Positions 55,291-64,000 of a stretch of DNA of 64,000 bases are shown piece by piece. The DNA comes from Dromaius novaehollandiae (lineage: Eukaryota; Chordata; Aves; Casuariiformes; Dromaiidae): the NCBI RefSeq assembly GCF_036370855.1, contig NW_026991398.1, positions 1,922,001 through 1,986,000 of the forward strand, given 5' to 3'. Below the pieces are notes generated by a model that ran no database searches, was not told where the DNA came from, and saw only the letters and a list, made by a program, of their open reading frames with translations. Both the position numbers and the translations under genes were made by a program. Each line of letters begins with the position of its first letter. The stretch's first letter is position 1.

Positions 55291-56540
55291 AGGTTGCTTT
55301 TGTAGTTCTGCAACAGCTTGTGCATCTCCCCTTCCTCTTGTTTTGTGGCCCAGGCTTTGTGCCTTTGTGTATATCTGGGCTGCAGAACCTCAGCTGTGGC
55401 ACCAGGGCTGAGCACAGCATTGTTGCTGGGAAACCTGTTCCCAAGAGCCAAGGACACCAGGTATGCAAAGGCCAAAGTTCAGCACAGGGACATACAGGTG
55501 TAGCTAGCAGGTGGCAATGTAATGATGATACGAGGCACTGACTAAGAGAGCAAACCCTGCAGTAGCCAAGGCCAGAGAGAAACAGAGCTGGGCCATGCAG
55601 CCATGACAGGAGAGGTGTTTGGTGCCTGAGCTGAGCCTGTAGCACCTTGGGGCCTGTGACGGAGGTGACTGGATGTCTAGGAAGGACAAGGTGCTGCTGA
55701 GAAAGTCCCTGGGCCTGAACAGCCTGCAATCCAGCCATGCTGCAGCTGCATCATTAGCACAGTCCTTGTTCCTATCATTGGGAACGAGAAAAGGCTTCGG
55801 GAGAGGAAAAGGAGCAGGGTATGAGAGTCTAGGCATATGCGTGCAGACTTGGTGTGATGTGCCGTCCTGCTGGACACCCCATGCATTTGACAGCCCTCAA
55901 GGCCTCTTGTCATTGCATTAAATCAAGTGCCTGCCCTGAATTACATGAGCTATTTGCAATGTGGAGATCTGCATATATTTCGGCTTCAGTGAGGGGAGCT
56001 CTTGCAGTAGTAGACATCAAGTGTCATTTCAGATGGCCAAGACGATTCTCCACCTGGCCCCTGGCTGATGCTCCAGAAGGATGGGGGTCTCCTAGTTGCT
56101 CCATCAGAGCAAGGAACACTGGCACATGTGTTGGAGCACCTCTGGCACCTCAAATGTCCAAAAGTGTGTGTAAACAACTGGCACCCACCCTTCATCTCCA
56201 CTGATCACAGTGGGAGCTTGGACAAGGAGATTGCCTGCAGACACCCATTTTATGCACCCGAAAACCTGGGCAAGGGGAATCCCACCTCCTGTGAGTTTGT
56301 GGAGTGCACAGGAGGCTGAATGCCAGTCCATCCCAAGGGGCTTCTCAGTGGGCATTAGATGTATCGATTTCTTCCTCTAAATCACTCCCTGAAGCACAAG
56401 TCAAGGAACTCACTTCTTGTCTTTGTCCTGTCTTCTTCTGAGGTGGGAGCAGGGCCTTCTAGAGTGAGACATTTCCACCTCTCTCAGATAACCATCCTCT
56501 GGTGAGAGCAGCTGCAATCCTGAAATCAGTCTCTCTCCAC
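55290..56540. other. Non-coding duplicon DNA upstream of OR-5
   Basis: No gene seen. Equivalent of about 8.45-9.88 kb. Confidence 0.55.
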
Positions 56541-56605
56541 TGTTTAGGGAGGGACCATTGGTGATTATTTTCGTCTACTTCAGTGGACATTTCCCTTGGG
56601 TGACC
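56541..56605 (+). promoter_or_regulatory. Promoter-like conserved block upstream of OR-5
   Basis: Contains 'TTTAGGGAGGGACC', 'GTGATTATTTTCG' and 'ATTTCCCTTGGGTG'. The last is a closer match to the palindromic EBF/Olf-1 core (CCCNNGGG) than in the other copies. Function inferred. Confidence 0.42.
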
Positions 56606-56714
56606 CTGCTGCCTTTCAGGAACTGTCAGCCCTGGAGCCCCAGGAACATCTCGAGGATGCACAGGGCACAGAGAAAGTCACATCTTCAGCTGGGCCTCTG
56701 CTCGTGAGCTGGGC

Positions 56715-56930
56715 CTGGCTCCTGGGACTGCAGGAGCCCATGGCAACCTGACAGGTGCTGCAGAGGCACAGCTCTGTCCAGGAGCAGCTCCTCTTAAAGG
56801 AGCAGCAAGACTCAGGGCACTGCCTGCAGACACCAGGATGAGAGAAGCGACTCAGAAGCTAAAGACAGTCAGGAGCAGGAGGATGGCTGAGTGTTCACTG
56901 TGAGCAGAAATCTTCACCGCCCTTGACACA
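56715..56930 (+). other. Candidate non-coding 5' exon of OR-5 (diverged)
   Basis: Ends in 'ACACA|GTAAGT' (intron would start at 56931 and run to 59335, 2405 bp). Clearly related to the other three leaders but with many changes. The uORF start is kept, yet the frame stops after three codons, so the 31-codon peptide is not encoded. Confidence 0.42.
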
Positions 56931-59307
56931 GTAAGTCTCTGGCTGCAGGGCAACGCTGCTGTGGTTCCCGGAGGGTTCTTCTGCACCTGGCACCTTCCAC
57001 AGCTGATAGGAGCTGTGGTGCTTTAGAGGAGGGATTCCCAGCCACACCATCAGAGGGACAGGGCATCATGGGCAGCTTTTTGCAGAGGCGGTGCAGGGTT
57101 GTGAAGCCAGGGCGTGCACCCAGGTCTGCATGGGCTGTAATTCAGAGCAGTGTCTCTGCACCCAAGGGTGCTGTGTGCCGACTCTGTCTCCTGTGAGGGT
57201 CAGCACTCAGGCTGCCCAGAAACTTCCCACAGTGCTGCGGGGAGAAGCTCTGGGTGGAAGGAGCGACCCCCAGCAGGGCAGGTTCATTCTCCTGTTGAGA
57301 GGGTGCTGTGTGGGTCAGGGCTGCCCACAGCTCCAGCTCACCCACAGTGTTTTTCTGAGGGGCTTTTTCAAGGGGGCCATCAAGGCAAGGGTTGCCTTAA
57401 AGATCAGGATCTTTCCTGAATCTGTGCTTTCATTTTCCTACTGTTTGCAGAGCACTGGCAGGGAAAAGACATGGGGTAGAGAAACAGCTCCCGGGAGCAA
57501 AAGCTCCAGGTAGTGGAGCAACCAGAGAATGAGGGGAAACTGAAAACAGAAATTCTGTGGGAGGGGGAATTTGGGAAATTCTCAGTCACTCCCCACAATG
57601 TAGACATTTTCCTCTAACTAAGCCCCCTGTGTCTCCTCTCCCCCCCAGCAGAGCCTCTGCTCTCAAGGCCAGGGGTCCAGGCCATGAGCCCCTTCCTCAG
57701 TAGCCCGATCTCCAGCAGAGGAGAAGGGCATCTCTCCTGCAATATGCCCATTTTCCACAGCATGACAAAGGGCTGAGAGCGACTGTCCGGCAGTTTCGCT
57801 GTCTGGGAGGTGGTGTGCACAGTTGGGTACGGTGACGGCTTTCCTGCATGCCTGTCTATCTCTCCCTCTTTGCTTTCCCTTGGTAGGAGGCTCACAGTAT
57901 TACTTCTTGTTTCTTCACCTCTCTGCTGCTCTGGTTCTTGCTCTTGTGCTCTCTGCGGTTAAGGAGGGGGGTTCAGCTGCAGTTAAGACATTTACCCTGT
58001 AGGTCCTGCATGGAGTTGTCTTCATGGCAGTGACATGTCCAAGTCCCCTTCCAGTCTCCCTTCTAGGCAATGCATTTCATCTGGTTGGGGAATGAGCTGA
58101 CTCTCCCTTAAGGAGACCCCATTTCTAGCACTCTTGACTGTCTTTGTGGGGTGTGCTGCCAGGCTGCAGCCTGCCCTCCAGAAGACTGCAGCTCTCCCAG
58201 AGCGTATCTGTGATAGCTGAGAGTGCTTGTGCTGGTCGTGTGAGTCAGAGACCTCGTCACACGCTCTGAAGAGCTCTCCATAGCACTCTCTCCGAATGTG
58301 GGCTCAGATAACATTTGGCAGTCTTCATTTTGAAACTGAACTCCTCTGCTCTCACCTCAGTCCACTTTCTTTCTCAGAGTAACTCGTGAGTGTGATTGTC
58401 CTTTAGCTGGGAGAGGTGCAAGCACAGAGCAGTGAGGAGTGAGACTCACGGACAGACCAGATGCCCTGACGCAGTCACAGTGAGCCCCTTTTTCTTCTTC
58501 AGATGCACAAGTGCTCATACTGAGAGCAACTGACATGCCAGAGATTTCTACACCATCAAAGAATGCTCCCATGGTGTGATGGAGGCATCTAAAAACTAGA
58601 GAAATATATCATAAAACTATCCACTGCAGCCTATTTTCTGGAGAAAATGCATGTTAAAATGTTGAACAGCCTTTCCACAAAACAAGTGGATGTCATCTGC
58701 TGCAGGATGTGTGCATCAGACCTAGTCACTTCCCCCTCCCACTGCAGCGTCTGGAGAAAGAGTGCAGATGGTAAACCAGTGTGAGGACAGGGTTCATCTC
58801 CTTGGGACAGAAACATCTAGGAAGGATCAAGTCAGCCCCTGCCTTCACTTCACGGTTTCTCTACCTGGCCAGAGTGGGAGCTGGTGTGACTGGATCAGTA
58901 CAGACACCTCTGTTCAAGCGGGCAAGGTTGGGGGGGATGAATCCCTCACAATGATCTTCTCTTTTGGCTGCAGCTGGCATGAGTGCTCTATTCATCTCTC
59001 AAAATGGTAAATAGAGAGTATTCCCACTGGCTCACTGGACCAAATCCCCTTCACTCTGTTCATGGTGCCCATCCCCAGGTATCTCCACCGAATACACAGG
59101 GCAGTTTGACACCTCCATTTACACGCCCTGGCAGAGCAGGAGTGACTGCCCTGGAGCCCATGGGCAGAGGCCCCTCCTCTACAGGACACACTCAGTCAGC
59201 CCAAACCAGAGGTCAGGAAAGGGAGCTGAGCGAAGGGAGAGGAGAGAGGCGATGCAGGGGGACTTGGAGGAGTGGAATGGGTTTTGCTCAGAGAAGTCTG
59301 TCCTAAC

Positions 59308-59335
59308 TTGTCAATGTCATTTCTTCCTTTGACAG
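59308..59335 (+). promoter_or_regulatory. 3' splice acceptor before OR-5 CDS
   Basis: 'TTTCTTCCTTTGACAG' ends at 59335, 15 nt before the start codon, preceded by 'CTAACTTGTCAATGTC'. Confidence 0.6.
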
Positions 59336-59350
59336 GGCCCCAGAGAGCAA

Positions 59351-60286
59351 ATGTCCAACAGCAGCTCACTCAGCAAGTTCCTCCTCCTGGCATTTGCAGA
59401 CATGCAGGAGCTGCAGCTCTTGCACTTCTCCCTCTTCCTGGGCATCTACCTGGCTGCCCTCCTGGGCAACGGTATCATCATCACAGCCGTAGTCTGTGAC
59501 CACCACCTCCACACCCCCATGTACTTCTTCCTCCTCAACCTCTCCCTCCTCGACCTGGGCTCCATCACTGCCATTGTCCCCAAATCCATGGCCAATTCCC
59601 TGTGGGACACCAGGGCCATTTCCTACCCGGGATGCGCTGCCCAGATACTTTTATTTGTCTTTTTCATTTCAGCAGAGTATTCTCTCCTCACAGTCATGGC
59701 CTACGACCGCTACGTTGCCATCTGCAGACCCCTGCACTATGGGACCATCATGGGCAGCAGAGCTTGTGTCAAAATGGCAGCAGCTGCCTGGGCCAGTGGT
59801 TTTCTCAATGCTCTCCTGCACACTGCTAACACATTTTCAATACCGCTCTGCCAAGGCAACACAGTGGACCAGTTCTTCTGTGAGATTCCCCAGATCCTCA
59901 AGCTCTCCTGCTCAGACAACTACCTCAGGGAAGTTGGGTTTATTGTGGTTGGTGCCTGTTTAGGCTTTGGGTGTTTCATTTTCATCGTGCTGTCCTACGT
60001 GCAGATCTTCACTGCTGTGCTGAGGATGCCCTCTGAGCAGGGCCGGCACAAAGCCTTTTCCATGTGCCTCCCACACCTGGCCGTGGTCTCCCTGTTAATA
60101 AGCACCTCATTTTTTGCCTATCTGAAGCCCCACTCCCTCTCCTGCCCAGCTCTGGATCTGGTGGTGGCTGTTCTGTACTCGGTGGTGCCTCCAACAGTGA
60201 ACCCCCTCATCTACAGCATGAGGAACAAGGAGCTCAAGGATGCCCTGAGGAAACTGATTCAATTGATACAAGTTCAGCAGCAATAA
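59351..60286 (+). CDS. Olfactory receptor, family 14-like (OR-5)
   Basis: A 311-aa seven-TM odorant receptor. Residues: NSS sequon at 3; GN at 39-40 in TM1; LHTPMYFFL 53-61; C95; MAYDRYVAIC 116-125; C177 in EC2; SYVQIFTAVLR 215-225; KAFSMC 234-239; NPLIYSMRN 284-292. The C-terminus ends QVQQQ, the type OR-3 would have had without its stop. Start is the only ATG in the conserved position and lies 15 nt after the acceptor. No disruption. Expected in olfactory cilia, coupling to G-olf and adenylate cyclase. The ligand cannot be inferred. Confidence 0.95.
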   Translation: MSNSSSLSKFLLLAFADMQELQLLHFSLFLGIYLAALLGNGIIITAVVCDHHLHTPMYFFLLNLSLLDLGSITAIVPKSMANSLWDTRAISYPGCAAQILLFVFFISAEYSLLTVMAYDRYVAICRPLHYGTIMGSRACVKMAAAAWASGFLNALLHTANTFSIPLCQGNTVDQFFCEIPQILKLSCSDNYLREVGFIVVGACLGFGCFIFIVLSYVQIFTAVLRMPSEQGRHKAFSMCLPHLAVVSLLISTSFFAYLKPHSLSCPALDLVVAVLYSVVPPTVNPLIYSMRNKELKDALRKLIQLIQVQQQ

Positions 60287-60481
60287 GCTGCCCATCCCTC
60301 TTCAGAAGTTATTTCTATTTAATCTCAGACAACTCTTGTACTTTGGGCATTCTTCCTGTGATGATGTTTGTGCAGAAGTGCTTGATTTCATCCCACTTCT
60401 CCAGAGGTGTTAACCCTGTCTTTCTGACCCAGAGGCCTTCTGTGAATATGTCTGTCACTATGTCAGAGCTGGCCTGTCTCT

Positions 60482-60487
60482 AATAAA
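60482..60487 (+). promoter_or_regulatory. Candidate poly(A) signal for OR-5
   Basis: AATAAA 196 nt after the stop, in the same context as the OR-3 signal. Confidence 0.5.
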
Positions 60488-60489
60488 AG

Positions 60490-61855
60490 GGGATTTCCTC
60501 AGTGCTGTGCTTGAAAGCTGATTTCTTCTTCCACAGCTGGAGCCAGTAATTCACTCAAGGACTTTCACCATGAAAAGACTGTTGCTTTTCCAGGGCTCTC
60601 CATGTGCTCAAAGTGATGAGCTCATGGGGTGCTGTGTTAGGGAAGGAGGGCTGCATTCAGCTCTGACTTGTGGGCGCCCAGTGCTCCTGGAGGTGCTGAA
60701 TGGTCAAGCGGTGTCTGCCTGGGACTGTCTGCCCTATGACAGGACTGGTGACAGATGCCCACAGTGGGGACCCTGCAGGCAGAGGGAAGGCAGCCTGGAG
60801 AGTGGTTCATGTCACCTTCATTGAAAAAACATGTGCTGCATCTTGGGACACACCTGAACACAGCCTGAGCCATCTGAAATGCCCTGTGATTTCCCAGAGC
60901 ATCATCCACAGCCACAGACCCCTTGGTAGAGGGTTGTCAGGTGCAATGATGCCCGTCCAGCTGGATCTGCTGCTCACCCCGACCACCATGGCCAGTGCAC
61001 AGTCACCCCGTGGCCCTGGGGCACCACAACCCGCTCGCTCTGCAGAGCAGCACCGCCAGCTCGGGGCCCTGCGGGGAGCACAGGGGAGGCTCCAGGAGTG
61101 GCCAGGCAGGCCAGCACTGATGCCCTCCCTGGGGTGAGGACACACACCGGTGGGTTTGTGGGGCAGAGCCAGGTCTCGTGGAAGGGAAGCAAGACATGCT
61201 GGGTGCAGGGGAGTGGAGGCCATTTGCAGTGCTGGCTGCACAGCCCAGGTTTATGGGCGAGTCTTGCTGTGCAGCCAGCTCGTTCCTGCTGGGCTCAGTG
61301 CCTGTATGGAGGGGAAGAGCCAGGCCTAGGCAGCCTCTCTCCTGGCCCAGACCCCAGCAGGCCCTGGGGACGGCTGTGTGCTGACCCCTGCGTGGGACAT
61401 GGCCAGGGCTGGGCAAGGTGGAGAAACTGTGGAGGCTGCCAAAGCAGGAGGGCTGTGGGGGGACGGGACACCGAAGGCTGTCGCAGGGCCTGTGCCAGGG
61501 AGATGTTGGCCTGGCCCATGAGCTCTTGTTCTTGCTCCAGCTGTTGCTGGAGCAGAGGCTGAGGGCCAAGAGGTCCCTCAGGCAAAGCTGTGCTCCTTGG
61601 GGAGCTGCCCTGAGCACCACAACAGGCAGAGCACGCTCCTTGTGTGTCCCCATCCTGCTGGGAGGGTGGCACGGGCACAACCCCTCGCTGCAGCCCCCAC
61701 TGGCCCCTGCCCCTGCCGACCTGCCCCTGCCAACCTGCCACCACCCCCGTGCTGCCTCGTCCTCTGTCCCTCTTCTCCACACTGCAGGCACCAGTCATGC
61801 AGCAGGAGCTGGCACAGCCCCACAGCCGCTGCCCGGCCCCTGGCCCTCCCCTCCT
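60490..61855. other. Sequence downstream of OR-5 and inverted junction with copy D
   Basis: 60.9-61.1 kb matches 14.9-15.1, 24.15-24.36 and (inverted) 27.3-27.5 kb. From about 61.14 kb the DNA becomes GC-rich, with loose similarity to 24.9-25.7 kb. No gene recognised; overlapping frames of 260-320 codons run on both strands. Confidence 0.5.
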
Positions 61856-61859
61856 GCCT

Positions 61860-62880
61860 GCCAAACATTACAGCCATCTTCAAGAAGGACAGGAAGGAGG
61901 ATCTGGGGAGTGATGGGCTGGTCAGTGTCACCTCAGTCCCTGGGGAGCAAATCTTCCTGCAGCTGGTTCCAGCCACATGAAGGGGTCGGGAACAGCCAGC
62001 ACGAAGTGACTGAGGGCAAATTGTGCCTGACCAATCTGGCTGCCTTCTGTGATGGGATGACTGGCTGTGTGGACAAGGGGAGTGCAGTGCCTGCTGTATA
62101 CTTTGAATGTCGGAAGGCCTTTGACATGGTCCTCCATAACTTCTTTGTAGCCAAACTGGGGAGAGGTGGGATGGAGGAGCAAGCAATGGAGGGTGTGGGA
62201 AATGAGCTGGAGGTCGCCTGGCTCAAAGGGTGGAGAACAGCGGTACAAAGCCAAGGAGTCTTGAAAGACTTGGGGATTTGGCCAACAGAAACTTCATGGC
62301 ATTGTACAAGGAGAAATGGCAGGTTGCTGTATCAGGGGGCAGAACAGCCTGTGCATCAGATTAGGCTGGGACTTGACCAGTAGAGGAGTGACCCTGAGGA
62401 GAAGGAGCTGGAGGGTGCAAGAGATGCCACATGAGCCAGTGCTGCGTGCTCACCATAAATCAGGCCAGCTGCATACGGGGCTCCATTAGGGAGTGAGCGG
62501 CCACCCAGACAAGGTGAATTATTATCCCCCTCGTCTCAGCACTGGTGTGGCCACATCTAGAATAGGGTGTCCCAGTGTGGGATGCCCTGTGCTGGAGGAA
62601 TGGGGAGGAAATGGAGAGGGTGCAGAGGAGGTCTGCCAAGATGAGGTTAAGGGTCTAAAGGACAAGGCCTTTATGGAGAGGCTGAAGGACCTGGGCTTCT
62701 TTAGCCTGGGGAAGGGGAGGCTGAGGGCAGTAGAGTCACTGATTGTCACTGTTTGAAGAATTGTTTCGGAGATGATGGAGCTTTTCTTGGTAGTGGGAAA
62801 CAGCATGAGAAGGGGAAACAGCCACAAACTGCAGCTTGTGGGGTTCAGCTGTGACATTAGGAAATGTCACTTGAAGGGTA
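61860..62880 (+). mobile_element. CR1 LINE with RT core and 3' end
   Basis: Plus-strand RT remnants: 'KLCLTNLAAFCDGMTGCVDK' (about 62020-62080) and 'KAFDMVLHNFFVAKLG' (about 62115-62160), followed by a 3' part with 'GGCTTCTTTAGCCTGG' (62694-62709). Frames are broken. The 5' end lies in GC-rich DNA at the C/D junction. Confidence 0.85.
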
Positions 62881-63990
62881 GTGCTGTGGTGCCAGAGGTC
62901 ACCCAGGAGGAGCCTGTGATCAGCCCCTGGCTTTGTGTTTCAAGGAAAAGCAAGTGAGGACAGAGAGACATCAGTAGAGGTGGAGATATCCTGCGGTGAA
63001 AGGAAGGTGGGGAAGCAGGTTGGGTATCTCCTGTCTGCAGGGAAACAGGCACAGGCATGGGACAGTGTAGGACAGCCTGTGGTGGAGACAGCCCAGGGCA
63101 CTGCCAGGGCTGAAAGCTCCCAACAGAACTGAGGTCGTTGTCCTCTTGTCTATGGCTGGCGTCTCTGCCAGCAAGGCCTCTGAGAAGATGCCCTTTCCTT
63201 AAAGGAGTGTATTTACAAGAGCAAGGTTTCTGTGAGCACCTGTAAAACAAAGATGTCTGCTTTTTAAGCTTTCTTTATTCTTCATGTTGCAGAATAAGTG
63301 ATGTCCACCCTCTCCAAATGGTATGGATCCAGAGTGTCTCCTAATGAGGTCTGGACATGGAGGAAAAGCAGCAGTTTTGATAAGAGACCTGCATGGACAA
63401 CCTTCCTCCCAGCTCCCCAACCCTGCAATTTCCCTCTTCAGCCACTGGGGACTTGCATCACTCTTGCTAAAATCTAACGCTTTTCCACTCAAGTCTCTAG
63501 CTGAATGTTACAGCTCCTCTGCACCAATTCCCACCTGCTTGCCTTAGACAACTAGCTGCAGACACAGGAGGATTTTTCTTAACTGCAAACAAAGAAAAAT
63601 AAAATATGATCAAGTTTACTAAAAAGTCAAATACACTCCTATAGTGTATGTTAAGTCCAAGCTGCCTCCAGTGAGCTCCACTTTCCACAAGCAATAACCT
63701 TCCTTGAAATGTTTTAGGTAGGAGAAATACAGCTAGATGGAAATACAGCTAAGGAGCTGGGTAAAGAGAGAGTTAGATTCTTGAAAGAGGAGGCAAGCTT
63801 CATACTCCCTGAAACTCAGAGCAGAGCTAGAAAGCTGAGTATCTGAATGGATAAAGAGCAAGGGGAGGAGGAAACCTGGAGAACTATGGAAAGTGCATAT
63901 GTCCAGATAGTCTGATGCAAAGAGGACTTTAGAAATGACCACTTTAATCAAGACACGGGGGAATATGTGAAAGATTCCTGAGATGCCATC
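62880..63990 (-). repeat. Four-copy duplicon block, copy 4 (start of duplicon D)
   Basis: Reverse complement of about 2560-4150, running off the right edge. With the CR1 at 61860-62880 it forms a fourth, inverted duplicon that lacks the OR-proximal half. Confidence 0.65.
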
Positions 63991-64000
63991 CACAGCATAA

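Larger units (their letters stand above)
51740..61140 (+). repeat. Duplicon copy C (OR-5 unit)
   Basis: Direct copy of arm A starting near the equivalent of 2520 ('CCTGATTA' context). It contains the four-copy block, CR1 pieces, promoter-like block, leader exon, OR-5 and OR downstream sequence to about 61.1 kb. It is more diverged from A, B and E than they are from each other. Confidence 0.75.

Noticed and set aside
61418-62383. 321-codon plus-strand frame
   Set aside because: Its second half is CR1 reverse transcriptase and the first half is GC-rich spacer, so it is not a host gene.
1-64000. tRNA, rRNA, CRISPR or bacterial operon elements
   Set aside because: No cloverleaf with A/B boxes, rRNA core sequence, or regularly spaced short identical repeats was seen. 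The only tandem array has adjacent diverged 64-bp units without spacers.

Overview
The window reads as nuclear DNA of a bird, probably a passerine. The evidence is a cluster of single-exon, Class II olfactory receptor (OR) genes of the avian-expanded family 14 (gamma-c) type, many old CR1 LINE pieces, and solo LTRs of endogenous retroviruses. There are no bacterial-style operons, tRNAs, rRNAs or CRISPR arrays. Species assignment is inference.

Four ORs have intact or nearly intact reading frames: OR-1 (12533-13468, +), OR-3 (22461-23372, +, nonsense-shortened at its C-terminus), OR-4 (28963-29898, -) and OR-5 (59351-60286, +). A fifth, OR-2 (about 15605-16041, +), is a 5'-truncated duplicate lacking TM1-TM4. 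All other long open frames look like chance frames in GC-rich or repeated DNA.

Layout: 1-18.8 kb is a duplicon arm carrying OR-1 and, by a 2573-bp tandem duplication, OR-2. 18.9-19.45 kb is an LTR insertion. 19.46-24.4 kb is a second direct copy of the OR-proximal part, with OR-3. 24.4-26.2 kb is GC-rich spacer. 26.2-40.1 kb is the first arm in inverted orientation, with OR-4, so 1-40 kb is a large imperfect palindrome. 40.1-51.7 kb is a non-duplicon spacer holding a roughly 64-bp minisatellite, a three-copy 400-bp repeat, a CR1 tail, a CpG-rich block and a complete solo LTR. 51.7-61.1 kb is a third direct duplicon copy with OR-5. 61.9-64 kb is a fourth, inverted and truncated copy without an OR.

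Each complete OR unit has the same architecture: a promoter-like block with EBF/Olf-1-like half sites, a conserved leader segment ending in a strong 5' splice donor, an intron of 2.18-2.41 kb, a conserved pyrimidine-rich acceptor 15-30 nt before the start codon, a single coding exon, and an AATAAA downstream. This fits known OR gene structure (non-coding 5' exon, intronless CDS) but is inferred from inter-copy conservation only. Three of the four leaders contain an apparently identical 31-codon upstream ORF. I found no previously undescribed enzyme or defence system. The most interesting signals are the modular OR transcription unit, the uORF, the palindrome, and 64-bp satellite monomers near the duplicon ends.
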